A stretch of 64,000 nt of DNA from Capra hircus (GCF_001704415.2 NC_030811.1:77642069-77706068); one strand, 5' to 3'; shown: positions 48,110 through 59,134, numbered from the stretch's first letter. Notes: generated from the sequence alone by a model not told the origin. Made by a program: numbers and translations.

Positions 48110-48390
48110 TTTATACAGTTCATGAGGTTCCCATGGCAAATAAACTGGGGTTGTTTGCCATTCCCTCCTCCAGCTGACTTATTGGAAACGTCTCTGATGC
48201 TATGAAAGATTGAGGGCAGAGGAGAAGAGGGTGTCAGAGGCTGAGATGGCTGGATGGCATCACCAATGCAATGGACATGAACTTGGGCAAACTTCAGGAG
48301 ATGGTGAGGGACTGGGAGGCCTAGTGTGTTGCAGTCCATGGGGTTGCAAAGAGTTGGACAGGCCTGAGTGACTAAACAACAATAACAAAT
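48110..48390 (+). mobile_element. Old BovB 3' end joined to an antisense BovB/Bov-A-like piece
   Basis: 48115-48170 resembles an antisense Bov-A or BovB 5' segment (ACAGTTCATGAGGTTCCCAT, GTTTGCCATTCCCTCCTCCA). It passes without gap into a sense BovB 3' end (GGCTGGATGGCATCACCAAT to GAGTGACTAAACAAC). Confidence 0.75.
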
Positions 48391-48831
48391 ATTCTATAAT
48401 ATAGTTAACTAAATACATAATATCAGCATCTCTCAATCTGAGTCTTGAATAAACCTGGTTGCACAAGATGCTTTATGCAGTTACACATCAGATAGGTTTG
48501 GGGAATGTTACTTTTTCCAGAGAGTAAGAAAACTGGTAAATTCAAAGCTTTGGAAAGTTTTACAGCTAAAAGAATCTTGTTTAGATGTATTTACACAAAC
48601 ACTTTTAAGTCTATTTCAGAGCCCCTCTTCCTCTACAGAACAGATGCTGCTACCCTATAGCACTTGTTCTACTTAACATATTTCATGAAATTCTAATTAC
48701 GCACCTGTTGCCTCTTTGCTTTGCAACTATTTGCATATATTCATATCTGTATTTGTATATATATGCAATCACATGTATATATTTTGAGTCACTAGTATGA
48801 GGGTGTGGATTTTGGTTTTACTGTCATTCCT
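48391..48831. other. Unique sequence
   Basis: Nothing recognised ahead of the Bov-A2 host of the inverted-repeat arm. Confidence 0.45.
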
Positions 48832-48843
48832 ACATATTTTCCT

Positions 48844-49010
48844 GCTGCTGCTGCTAAGTCGCTTCAGTCGTGTCCGACTCTGTGCAAACCCATAGATGGC
48901 AGCCCACCAGGCTCCCCCGTCCCTGGGATTCTCCAGGCAAGAACACTGGAGTGGGCTCCCATTACCTTCTCCAGTGCATGAAAGAGAAAAGTGAAAGTGA
49001 ACTCGCTCAG
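48844..49010 (-). mobile_element. Bov-A2 SINE, host of the left-arm insertion (5' part on the plus strand)
   Basis: Antisense Bov-A2: (GCT)n start, second monomer, then the GTGAAAGTGAA linker, breaking off after CGCTCAG at 49010. The missing ~100 bp of the first monomer is found at the far end of the inverted-repeat arm (to 50222). ACATATTTTCCT at 48832-48843 and ACATATTCTCCT at 50225-50236 (11 of 12 match) look like its target-site duplication. Confidence 0.8.
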
Positions 49011-49217
49011 TTCTTAGGCATTTATTGAAAATTGTTAGAATAAGTTAGAGGAAATGCTAACATAGCATTTTCATTTATTAAGAAATGTAGAAATCAGGCC
49101 ACTAACACTAACAATGCAGAGTTAAAGTTTTTATTTATTTATTTGTTTATGGAAAGCCAGATTAGTTTTATTAGAGGTCTGTGACAATAGCAGGTCTTGT
49201 GCCTACCCAAGATGTTC

Positions 49218-49297
49218 TTTTTTTTTTTTAATATTTATTGAAATGTAGCTGATTTACAATGTGATCATTTCAGATCTACAGCAAAGTGATTTATGTA
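49218..49297 (-). mobile_element. L1 3' end with T-tract (left arm)
   Basis: Mirror copy of 57836-57915; the T-run at 49218-49229 is 12 bases, identical in length to the A-run on the other arm. Confidence 0.7.
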
Positions 49298-49310
49298 TAT
49301 ATATAAATCA

Positions 49311-50020
49311 TCAGTTCAGTCGCTCAGTCGTGTCTGACACTGTGCAACCCCATGGACTGCAGCTTGCCAGGTTTCCTTGTCCATCACCAAATCCCAAAGT
49401 TTGCTCAAACTCATGTGCACCCAGTCAGTGATGGCATCCAACCATCTCATCCTCTGTCATCCCCTTCTCCTCCTGGCGTCAAACTTTCCCAGCATCAGGG
49501 TCATTTCCAGTGAGTCAGTTCTTCTCATCAGGTGGCCAAAGTATTGGAGCTTCAACTTCAGCATCAGTCCTTCCAATGAACATTCAGCACTGATTTCATT
49601 TAGGATTGAGTAGTTTGATCTCCTTGCAGTCCAAGGGACTCTAAGAATCTTCTCCAACACCATAGTTCAAAAGCATCAGTTCTTTGGCGCTCAGCTTTCT
49701 TTATAGTCCAGCTCTCACATTCATACGTGACTACTGGAAAAAAGCATAGCTTTGACTAAATGGAACTTTGTCAGCAAAGTAATGTCTCTGCTTTTGAATA
49801 TGCTGTCTATGTTGGTCATAGCTTTTATTCAAAGGAGCAAGCGTCTTTTAATTTCATGGCTGCAGTCACCATCTGCAGTGTTTTGGGAGCCCCCAAAATA
49901 AAGTCTGTCACTGTTTCTATTGTTTCCCCATCTATTTGACATAAAGTGATGGGACTGGATGCCATGATCCTAGTTTTCTGAATGTTGAATTTTAAGCCAA
50001 CTTTTTCACCCTCTTCCTTT
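49311..50020 (-). mobile_element. BovB LINE 3' fragment in the left arm
   Basis: Antisense BovB reverse-transcriptase C-terminal region and 3' tail, with frameshifts and stops. Flanked by a TGATTTATATATA-type duplication (mirrored at 57100-57112 and 57823-57835), so it inserted before the arm was duplicated. Confidence 0.85.
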
Positions 50021-50099
50021 TATATATAAATCAGATATATATATTTCTCTCATCAATGAGTAGCAGCATCATTACTGCCAAGTACATTAAGGTATAGTA

Positions 50100-50222
50100 C
50101 TGCTGCTAAGTCGCTTCAGTCGTGTCTGACTCTGTGCGATCCCGTGGACTGCAGCCTACCAGGCTCCTCCATCCATGGATTTTCCAGGCAAGAGTACTGG
50201 AGTGGGGTGCCATTGCCTTCTC
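50100..50222 (-). mobile_element. Bov-A unit at the end of the left arm
   Basis: Antisense Bov-A2-type sequence in which the part near 50105-50137 resembles monomer 2 and the rest resembles monomer 1, giving a ~120-bp hybrid monomer. It is shared with the right arm and completes the broken Bov-A2 that starts at 48844. Confidence 0.75.
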
Positions 50223-50236
50223 TGACATATTCTCCT

Positions 50237-50750
50237 ACTGTTCCCTATTTTGCCACGGTTCTTCATACAGGGTTCCACATAAATGCCAAACACAGAGATT
50301 TAAATGCAACATAAAATGTTATTTCAAACCATAAATTCAGGACTTATTGTTTTAAAGGTGGCTGGTTTAATAGTTCCAAACAAAACCTCTGGCACACCCA
50401 TAAAAACACCCTTTCTGTTAGAAAAGACTGAAGAAAACCTTCATAGCAGTATAAAATGGAAAATCTAGTGCCAATATAAGTTTCATATCAACATAAAGAC
50501 AGTGAAGCTGAATTGGTGACCTTCAACATGTTTCAATCCAGGGAGGAGGGGGAACCCCCTACCTGAAGGGAAGTATGCAGAAGCTTCCATTTTCCCTCCT
50601 TTCTTCCTTATAGCTCAGAGATCTGACTTCTAAGAAAAGCAGATAACTCTCTCCTTATAGTACAGATTATACATCTGAAACAGCCTTCAGGGCAGCATCT
50701 CCCATACGGCAATGAACAGTAAGCATACAGACCTCCCTCCACACACAGAT
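50237..50750. other. Unique sequence at the spacer start
   Basis: Nothing recognised. Confidence 0.4.
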
Positions 50751-50892
50751 CCTGTATATATATTAGAATTTAAATACAGTAAAAGGAGAACAAATATGCC
50801 CAAATGATTTTTGATACAGTACAAATGCAATTAAATGGAACGAAGATAGCTTTCTCAACAAATGGTGCTTGAGCAATAGGATATACATTGTT

Positions 50893-51097
50893 GTTTTTGT
50901 CAATAAGTTGTGCCTGACTCTTTGTGACCCCATGGACTGTAGCCCACCCAGCTCCCCTGTGTATGGGGTTTCCCAGGCACAAATACTGGAGTGGGTTGCC
51001 ATTTCCTTCTCCAAGGCATCTTCCTGACCCAGGGATCGAACCCATGTCTCTTAATTGGTAGGCAGTCTCTTTACCACAGAGCCATGAGGGAACCCAT
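50893..51097 (-). mobile_element. Bov-tA SINE in L1
   Basis: CTGACTCTTTGTGACCCCAT, GACCCAGGGATCGAACCCAT, GAGCCATGAGGGAACCC. Confidence 0.93.
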
Positions 51098-51448
51098 AAT
51101 ATATGTAGGCAATAAATAAATGAATAATAAATTTCAAAAATAAACCTAGACCTAAAATTCACATGTTTAACAAAATTAACTCAAAATGGATTACAGACAT
51201 AAGTACTTATACAACTTTTAGAAGAAAACAGGAGAAAATCTTTAAGATTTAGAGCTAGCCAAAAATTCTTAGTCTTGGCACAACTCATAGAAGGAAAACC
51301 TGATAACTGAACTTCAAAACCTTAGATCTATTTGCTAATGTGAAAGACCCTATTAAGAATGTGAACAAAGTACAGATGGTAAAAATATTTGCAAACCATG
51401 TATCTGTCAAATGACTAACTTCTAAAAGAATAAAGAATTCAAAACTCA

Positions 51449-51715
51449 ACAATAGGGGCTTCCCTGGTGGTTCAGTGGTAAACAATCCACCTGCCAATGC
51501 AGGAGACATGGGTTCTATCCCTGATCTGGGAAGATTCCACATGCACGCAACTGAGCCCATGTGCTACAACTACTGAGGTTGTGCTCTGGAGCCTGGGAAC
51601 TGCAACTACTGAGCCCATGAGTGCGACCACTGAAGCCTGCAAGCCCTAGAGCCTGTGCTCCACAACAAGAGAAGCCACCACAATGAGAAGTCCACGCACC
51701 ACATATACTGTGATA
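51449..51715 (+). mobile_element. CHR-1-type SINE in L1
   Basis: GGGGCTTCCCTGGTGGTTCA head, then the non-Bov-A body ACTGAGCCCATGTGCTACAA, GAGCCTGTGCTCCACAACAA, GAGAAGCCACCACAATGAGA: the older cetartiodactyl tRNA-derived SINE, distinct from Bov-tA. Confidence 0.88.
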
Positions 51716-52648
51716 TATACATTTCACAGTAAACAATAAATGATTCAACTATAAAATGGGCAACTGATAGAGACATTTTACCAAAAAACTTGCAGATGGA
51801 AAATAAACATATGAAAAGATGTTCAAAATCATTAGCCATTACACAAATGCAAACTAATTCCACATTGGAATAATACTATGTACCTATCACAATGGCTAAA
51901 AGAAAACATAGTGAAAACACAAAATTGTGGTGAGGGTGTTGAGAAACTGGCTCACTTACAGAATTGGTGGCAGGATGTAAAATGGTACAGCCACCCTGGA
52001 AGATAATCACGCAGTTTCTTTAAAAACTGAACATACAACTACCATACAATTCAGCATTGTAATCCTGGGCACTTACCCCTGCAAAATAAGAAGTCGTGTT
52101 CACTCAAAAGCTGGCAAATGATTGTTTACAGCAGTTTTATTTGTAACAGCCCCATGTTAAAAACAACCCTGATGTCTGTCTTTCAACAATGAATAGTTTA
52201 ACTATGATACATGCATACCGTGAAAGTCTAATTAGCAGTGAAAAGGAACCAGCTATTAATACTAAAGCATTCAACAGATTGGTTCAACTGCAAGAGAACT
52301 ACGCTGAGTGAAAAATGTCAGTCCTAAAAAGTTATATATTGAATGATTCTATTTATGTAAGATTCTTGAAATGACAAAATTATAGAAATGGAGAACACAT
52401 TATTGGTTGCCAAAGGCGGTCATAGATGGGAAGGAAATGTGGTGGCTGTAGAAGGGATCTTTGTGGTTAAGGAAATGTCTGCATCTTCACTCTGTCAACA
52501 TTCATATTCGGATCGTGATACTGTACTACTCTTACAAGATGTTATTCCCTTACGGGAATAAGGTCAATGGGATCTCTATATATTACGTCTTACAACTGCA
52601 TTTGAATCTAGAATTATCTCAAAATAAAAAGTTAACTGAAACATTTTA

Positions 52649-53349
52649 ACTGAATGGTATATTTAACTATCACTTTATTATTTTCATTTATAGAATATGT
52701 ACTTTTTCAGCATGCTATTATTGATATATCTTAAAACACATAATGGTAAAGAAATCACAATGCTTCCCTGAGAAGAGAAAGGTATATACCCCATCTCTCA
52801 TGCCCCAACTTTCAAGATTTATATGTGGGAGAGAGCTCCCTAAAACATCTACCTCTGAAAGACACCAGGGCTTGTGTCCATGAAACCCAGAAGGCTATTG
52901 TGAACTAAGAAAGAGTTTAGTTTATAGTGAGTCTCATGAAAACATCAATTTGATTCAAAGAAAACTTTAAGAGGAAAATGACTAATAGATAAAACAGAGT
53001 AACAAAAGCTCAATTAAATATTAAATAACATTCACAGAAGACTGTGGATTCAAAAGTAGACAACTGTTTCAAGCAGAAAAAAATGAAAGAAAAAAGCTTA
53101 AGTAGTAATGAAAAGATAATAGGCATCAAGGATATGACAATAACTTGAACTGTTTTAAAAAACTCTCCTAAGTAAAAGGAACGTATTCAGTTTCCAAAGG
53201 GATGAACTTGAATGATCTGGTTATCTAGGATATTTCTTCATTATAACCTTACTTATAATATGTTAATATACTCTATACTTTCCGTCTCCCATTTGATATC
53301 TCAGCATGAGAATACATACAGACACATATATTTTAAAAAAAGATCTGCC
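52649..53349. other. Unique AT-rich sequence
   Basis: Nothing recognised. Confidence 0.45.
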
Positions 53350-53362
53350 ACTTCCATTTTCT

Positions 53363-54754
53363 TTTTTTTTTTTAATTTTTTTATTTTTTTAAAATTTATT
53401 TGTTTATTTATTTATTTATTTATTTTAAATTTTAAAATCTTTAATTCTTACATGCATTCCCAAACATGAACCCGCCTCCCACCTCCCTCCCCACAACATC
53501 TCTCTGGGTCATCCCCATGCACCAGCCCCAAGCATGCTGCACCCTTCGTCAGACATAGACTGGCGATTCAATTCTTACATGATAGTGTACATGTTAGAAT
53601 GCCATTCTCCCAAATCATCCCACCCTCTCCCTCTCCTTCTGAGTCCAAAAGTCCGTTATACACATCTGTGTCCTTTTTCCTGTCTTGCATACAGGGTCGT
53701 CATTGCCATCTTTCTAAATTCCATATATATGTGTTAGTATACTGTATTGGTGTTTTTCTTTCTGGCTTACTTCACTCTGTATAATCGGCTCCAGTTTCAT
53801 CCATCTCATCAGAACTGATTCAAATGAATTCTTTTTAACGGCTGAGTAATACTCCATTGTGTATATGTACCACAGCTTTCTTATCCATTCATCTGCTGAT
53901 GGACATCTAGGTTGTTTCCATGTCCTGGCTATTATAAACAGTGCTGCGATGAACATTGGGGTACATGTGTCTCTTTCAATTCTGGTTTCCTCGGTGTGTA
54001 TGCCCAGAAGTGGGATTGCTGGGTCATAAGGTAGTTCTATTTGCAATTTTTTAAGGAATCTCCACACTGTTCTCCATAGTGGCTGTACTAGTTTGCATTC
54101 CCACCAACAGTGTAGGAGGGTTCCCTTTTCTCCACACCCTCTCCAGCATTTATTGCTTGCAGATTTTTGGATCGCAGCCATTCTGACTGGTGTGAAGTGG
54201 TACCTCATTGTGGTTTTGATTTGCATTTCTCTAATAATGAGTGATGTTGAGCATCTTTTCATGTGTTTGTTAGCCATCCGTATGTCTTCTTTGGAGAAAT
54301 GTCTATTTAGTTATTTGGCCCATTTTTTGATTGGGTCGTTTATTTTTCTGGAATTGAGCTGCAGGAGTTGCTTGTATATTTTTGAGATTAGTTGTTTGTC
54401 AGTTGCTTCATTTGCTATTATTTTCTCCCATTCAGAAGGCTGTCTTTTCACCTTGCTTATATTTTCCTTTGTTGTGCAGAAGCTTTTAATTTTAATTAGA
54501 TCCCATTTGTTTATTTTTGCTTTTATTTCCAGAATTCTGGGAGGTGGATCATAGAGGATCCTGCTGTGATTTATGTCTGAGAGTGTTTTGCCTATGTTCT
54601 CCTCTAGGAGTTTTATAGTTTCTGATCTTACATTTAGATCTTTAATCCATTTTGAGTTTATTTTTGTGTGCGGTGTTAGAAAGTGATCTAGTTTCATTCT
54701 TTTACAAGTGGTTGACCAGTTTTCCCAGCACCACTTGTTAAAGAGATTGTCTTT
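53363..54754 (-). mobile_element. Ruminant L1, antisense, 5'-truncated, with 13-bp target-site duplication
   Basis: About 1.4 kb: T-rich tail, 3' UTR, then the ORF2 C-terminus on the minus strand. This includes a cysteine-rich stretch CWRGCGEKGTLLHCWWECK and the downstream IPLLGIHTEETRIERDTCTP. One in-frame stop (about 54311-54313) splits the remaining ORF2 piece into two frames of the same phase. ACTTCCATTTTCT flanks at 53350-53362 and 54755-54767. Comparatively young, but lacks endonuclease and RT and cannot move by itself. Confidence 0.96.
53395..53425. repeat. (TTTA)n tract in the L1 tail
   Basis: Several uninterrupted TTTA units within the L1 poly-A/T tail. Confidence 0.9.
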
Positions 54755-54767
54755 ACTTCCATTTTCT

Positions 54768-55094
54768 AATTGCCTGTTCATTCTTTTCAACCTGAGTTCT
54801 AGATAACTGAGTTCAGTGTTTATTGAAAAAGCATTCTCAGTGGACACCAATGACTTGCAAATTTAACACCCAAAGGTACTCACACTCATTTCATAAGACT
54901 GTTTTCCTTTGACATTTCTGACAGTGTCCACTCCTCTCTTTTTCCTACTATTTCTACTTTTCTGTCTCACTCACTGGACTTTCTTCCTTCTGATTTTCAA
55001 GGGCAGCATTAACAATACTTGCGAAGCACTTTACATATTACATAGTTTTCACATATGTTTGTTTTTAAGGAGGCCCAGGCGAGCAATTTACCTA
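54768..55094. other. Unique sequence
   Basis: Possible faint MIR near 55030; nothing firm. Confidence 0.35.
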
Positions 55095-55245
55095 GGATTA
55101 TACTGAGAGGACGAGACGGTTGTATGGCTTCACTGGCTAAATGGACGTGAGTTTGGGTGGACTCCGGGATTTGGTGATCACAGGGAGGCCTGGCGTGCTG
55201 CAGTCTATGTGGTTGCAAAGAGTCGGACACGACTGAGCGACTAAA
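55095..55245 (+). mobile_element. BovB 3' fragment
   Basis: TTTGGGTGGACTCCGGGATT, GAGGCCTGGCGTGCTGCAGT, GTCGGACACGACTGAGCGAC; about 150 bp. Confidence 0.88.
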
Positions 55246-55910
55246 GTAGATCCTGTTCCTCAACTCTTCTTCTTCCTGTTTTTTTCTATCAATGTTAACT
55301 ACCTTCCTTTGTGGCTTTTGGTATCACCTTTGCGGAGATGTGTTTAAACTATATTGATAAGACAGGTATTTCATTTGTAGCAGAGATGATATAGATATGT
55401 TCCCAAGCCTTTGGCTGAAGTTGGAACTGTGGTTGTCAGTTATAACTGAGATGATAATAAACCATTTCCTAATAAAAATTGACACTTTATTTCATTGAGG
55501 GTTCACTGTTGAATAAGTAGCTAAGAGACCTTATAATAATTACCATGTTTATGGAATAATACTAACTAAACTGATTGAGTGGTTTGAGTTAACTGATTCA
55601 ATGTAATGAAAGTGTTAACACTATTACCAATAGAATCAATGAGTAATAAACACACAAAGAAAAATCCTCAATGTTTCTAAAAGTTATATAAACATGAATG
55701 AACCATACACTTCATTTAATTTTCTTAGACTTCATAGTTAATTACCCTTTAAATTGTTATTATACCTCAAAATTTATTCTGATATTCAAGTTTCTTTCAA
55801 AATGGCTACAAAAATTTATCATAGCAAAGGTACCAACAGCTCACACAATTGATACATTTCAACATTTTCCTGACATTTTTATGAAGCTAACATGGAAGTA
55901 ATAATCCGGT
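55246..55910. other. Unique AT-rich sequence
   Basis: Nothing recognised. Confidence 0.45.
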
Positions 55911-55911
55911 G

Positions 55912-56770
55912 CAACTAGAGTGCATCATGAGAAACTCTGGGCTGGAAGAAGCATAAGCTGGAATCAAAATTGCTGGGAGAAATATCAATAACCTCAGATA
56001 TGCAGATGACACCACCCTTATGGCAGAAAGTGAAGAGGAACTAAAAAGCCTTTTGATGAAAGTGAAAGAGGAGAGCGAAAAAGTTGGCTTAAAGCTCAAC
56101 ATTCAGAAAACTAAGATCATGGCATCTGGTCCCATCACTTCATGGGAAATAAATGGGGAAACAGTATCAGACTTTATTTTTTTAGGCTCCAAAATCACTG
56201 CAGATGGTGATTGCAGCCATGAAATTAAAAGACGCTTACTCCTTGGAAGAAAAGCTGTGGCCAACCTAGATAGCATATTGAAAAGCAGAGACATTACTTT
56301 GCCAACAAAGGTCGGTCTAGCCAAGGCTATGCTTTTTCCAGTGTATGTATGGATGTGAGAGTTGGACTGTGAAGAAAACTGAGCACCAAAAAATTGATGG
56401 TTTTGAACTGTGGTGTTGGAGAAGACTCTTGAGAGTCCCTTGGACTGCAAGGAGATCCAACCAGTCCATTCTGAAGGAGATCAGCCCTGGGATTTCTTTG
56501 GAAGCAATGATGCTAAAGCTGAAACTCCAGTACTTTGGCCACCTGATGTGAAGAGTTGGCTCATTGGAAAAGACTCTGATGCTGGGAGGGATTGGGGGCA
56601 GGAGGAGAAGGGGACGACAGAGGATGAGATGGCTGGATGGCATCACCGACTCGATGGACGTGAGTTTGAGTGAATTCCAGGAGTTGGTGATGGACAGGGA
56701 GGCCTGGCGTGCTGCGATTCATGGGGTCGCCAAGAGTCGGACACGACTGAGTGACTGAACTGAACTGACT
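55912..56770 (+). mobile_element. BovB LINE 3' part
   Basis: Starts near CATCATGAGAAACTCTGGGC, carries a YADD-encoding segment and AESEEELKSLLMK, then C-terminal RT and a GACTGAACTGAACTGACTGA tail. Frameshifts, including near 56340, disable it. Confidence 0.93.
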
Positions 56771-56910
56771 GATAGCATAAGGAGTGCATTTCAGGGGTTA
56801 TTCCACTGTACTTACTAAAATCTACATACACTTTTGAAAAGGGTTACAAATTTTGAACTTTCACAATACTCCACAGTCACTTTCTGCTGGGCATCATGAC
56901 TCTGTTACAG
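56771..56910. other. Short unique stretch before the right arm
   Basis: No repeat seen; ends CTCTGTTACAG directly before the Bov-A unit. Confidence 0.45.
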
Positions 56911-57033
56911 GAGAAGGCAATGGCACCCCACTCCAGTACTCTTGCCTGGAAAATCCATGGATGGAGGAGCCTGGTAGGCTGCAGTCCACGGGATTGCACA
57001 GAGTCAGACACGACTGAAGCGACTTAGCAGCAG
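56911..57033 (+). mobile_element. Bov-A unit at the start of the right arm
   Basis: Begins GAGAAGGCAATGGCACCCC as Bov-A2 monomer 1 and ends GACTTAGCAGCAG as monomer 2, a fused single unit. Mirror image of 50100-50222 with one CpG/TpG difference. Confidence 0.8.
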
Positions 57034-57112
57034 TACTATACCTTAATGTACTTGGCAGTAATGATGCTGCTACTCATTGATGAGAGAAATATATATATCT
57101 GATTTATATATA

Positions 57113-57822
57113 AAAGGAAGAGGGTGAAAAAGTTGGCTTAAAATTCAACATTCAGAAAACTAGGATCATGGCATCCAGTCCCATCACTTTATGTCAAATA
57201 GATGGGGAAACAATAGAAACAGTGACAGACTTTATTTTGGGGGCTCCCAAAACACTGCAGATGGTGACTGCAGCCATGAAATTAAAAGACGCTTGCTCCT
57301 TTGAATAAAAGCTATGACCAACATAGACAGCATATTCAAAAGCAGAGACATTACTTTGCTGACAAAGTTCCATTTAGTCAAAGCTATGCTTTTTTCCAGT
57401 AGTCATGTATGAATGTGAGAGCTGGACTATAAAGAAAGCTGAGCGCCAAAGAACTGATGCTTTTGAACTATGGTGTTGGAGAAGATTCTTAGAGTCCCTT
57501 GGACTGCAAGGAGATCAAACTACTCAATCCTAAATGAAATCAGTGCTGAATGCTCATTGGAAGGACTGATGCTGAAGTTGAAGCTCCAATACTTTGGCCA
57601 CCTGATGAGAAGAACTGACTCACTGGAAATGACCCTGATGCTGGGAAAGTTTGACGCCAGGAGGAGAAGGGGATGACAGAGGATGAGATGGTTGGATGCC
57701 ATCACTGACTGGGTGCACATGAGTTTGAGCAAACTTTGGGATTTGGTGATGGACAAGGAAACCTGGCAAGCTGCAGTCCATGGGGTTGCACAGTGTCAGA
57801 CACGACTGAGCGACTGAACTGA
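57113..57822 (+). mobile_element. BovB LINE 3' fragment in the right arm
   Basis: Sense BovB 3' part ending GACTGAGCGACTGAACTGA. TGATTTATATATA at 57100-57112 recurs at 57823-57835, a clean 13-bp target-site duplication inside an older AT-rich L1 tail. Decayed coding; mirror image of 49311-50020. Confidence 0.88.
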
Positions 57823-57835
57823 TGATTTATATATA

Positions 57836-57915
57836 TACATAAATCACTTTGCTGTAGATCTGAAATGATCACATTGTAAATCAGCTACATTTCAATAAAT
57901 ATTAAAAAAAAAAAA
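57836..57915 (+). mobile_element. L1 3' end with A-tail (right arm)
   Basis: Resembles the artiodactyl L1 3' end (AAATCACTTTGCTGTA, then CATTGTAAATCAGCTA and TTTCAATAAA) and ends in 12 A at 57904-57915. The segment before the BovB insertion is probably part of the same element. Confidence 0.7.
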
Positions 57916-58122
57916 GAACATCTTGGGTAGGCACAAGACCTGCTATTGTCACAGACCTCTAATAAAACTAATCTGGCTTTCCATAAACAAATAAATAAAT
58001 AAAAACTTTAACTCTGCATTGTTAGTGTTAGTGGCCTGATTTCTACATTTCTTAATAAATGAAAATGCTATGTTAGCATTTCCTCTAACTTATTCTAACA
58101 ATTTTCAATAAATGCCTAAGAA

Positions 58123-59134
58123 AATAACTGTACATAGGCAGCACCCAAAGAAAAGTGAATTGCTTTAAGTAATACTCAAAACTTGAGGCATTTTTTACTT
58201 CAATTAATTTTTTATGATTTTTAAGAATATTACAGCCTCATAATGAAAAATTTTAAGAGAAATATGATCGCGCCATGCTTCACTCTTTCATATTTTTCTA
58301 GGAATATAATTTGTTATTTTGATACAAAATATATGTAAATTTATCTGAAGTATTAAACCTTTTCATAAGCATAATTTTGATCACTGTACACTACTAATAT
58401 ATTCTACTTCATTTAATCATTTTCCTATTAGTGTGTATTTCAGTGTAGATTAAAATGTTTCAGCTTTTACAGTGCTTCAATAAACCAAGTCAAAGTTTTG
58501 TCCATATTTGTGATTATTTCCTTAAATTCCAAAGTGAAATTACTGATTATAAACAGTTTTAAGACTCTTGATAGATAGTATCATATTCATTTTCAAAAGC
58601 CTGTATTAAAGCTTGTAAAATTCAAACATAAAAGCACTGCTTTTGGAGTGTGTCAAAAATAGCCATTTGGCTTTATACTTATGTGGGATATTTACTCTGC
58701 AATAGCTGATGGCAACATCTAGAAATGGGAAAAAAAGTCATAGGCAGCAAAGCAAGAAAGTAGGTAGGTGAAGCGGAGGATGGAGAAACAATGCAACACT
58801 ATTAATATTCAATACACTTTGCTTCACTGTACTTTGTACACTGATGGTCTGGTTGGGAAAGGAGCCTGAAGTAGTCCGAGCCATTTAGTTCTTTCATAAC
58901 CTTTATGGACATCCAAATTAGGTGGGTTTGGAGTTTTAAGGATTACTTGAAAACTATACAGTTTGGCTTTATGGAGAGTATGAACTCTTGAAAACAAATG
59001 TAAAATGTGCTTTGAGAATTTAAACAGTCTTAGAGCAATCATTTCAACAAACTAATAGGAGAGGGGAATAAAATGAATCCCAGCCTCTGGGGTTAAATGT
59101 CGAGAGAATACATGGAAACCATTATACTTTATTT
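58123..59134. other. Unique AT-rich sequence
   Basis: Follows the right arm with no visible disruption; no repeat recognised. Confidence 0.45.

Larger units (their letters stand above)
49011..50222 (+). repeat. Left arm of a 1.2-kb inverted repeat
   Basis: Base x in this arm pairs with base 107133 minus x in the arm at 56911-58122 across the full 1,212 bp with no indels. By eye the only differences are at 49727/57406 and 50138/56995; both put CG on this side and TG on the other. The arm contains unique sequence, an L1 3' end, a BovB fragment and most of a Bov-A unit. Its low edge cuts into a Bov-A2 element (48844-49010). Its high edge sits exactly where that Bov-A2 should end, next to a matching target-site duplication. 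Confidence 0.95.
50755..52648 (+). mobile_element. Old L1, ORF2 3' part and 3' UTR, split by two SINEs
   Basis: Pieces 50755-50892, 51098-51448 and 51716-52648 read together as L1 ORF2 and 3' UTR: TTTCTCAACAAATGGTGCTT, CAGATGGAAAATAAACATAT, TATCACAATGGCTAAAAGAA, TACAGCCACCCTGGAAGATA. It ends near ATTATCTCAAAATAAAAAGT. Many stops. Split by Bov-tA and a CHR-type SINE. Confidence 0.85.
50223..56910. other. Spacer between the inverted-repeat arms
   Basis: A 6,688-bp interval holding an old L1 split by two SINEs, a younger antisense L1 with intact target-site duplication, and two BovB 3' fragments. Its own repeat history suggests ordinary intron sequence and not material created with the arms. 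Confidence 0.8.
56911..58122 (-). repeat. Right arm of a 1.2-kb inverted repeat
   Basis: Reverse complement of 49011-50222 at about 99.8% identity by eye. Order here: Bov-A unit (56911-57033), AT-rich stretch, BovB fragment (57113-57822), L1 3' end with A-tail (57836-57915), then unique sequence to 58122. Unlike the left arm, the distal edge does not cut a recognisable element, so this side looks like the older arrangement. Identical arms of this size could also come from a misjoined assembly. Confidence 0.95.

Noticed and set aside
48110..48390. Interpretation as a single twin-primed BovB with 5' inversion
   Set aside because: The inverted part resembles the far 5' end or a Bov-A unit, not the adjacent region expected from twin priming; left as a fusion of unclear origin.
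49377..49613. Identical predicted peptides at 49377-49613 and 57520-57756 suggesting a duplicated gene
   Set aside because: They are antisense translations of the same BovB fragment in the two inverted-repeat arms; the duplication is real at DNA level but no gene is involved.
53714..54277. 187-residue minus-strand open frame
   Set aside because: C-terminal part of L1 ORF2 in a truncated insertion with target-site duplication; not a host gene.
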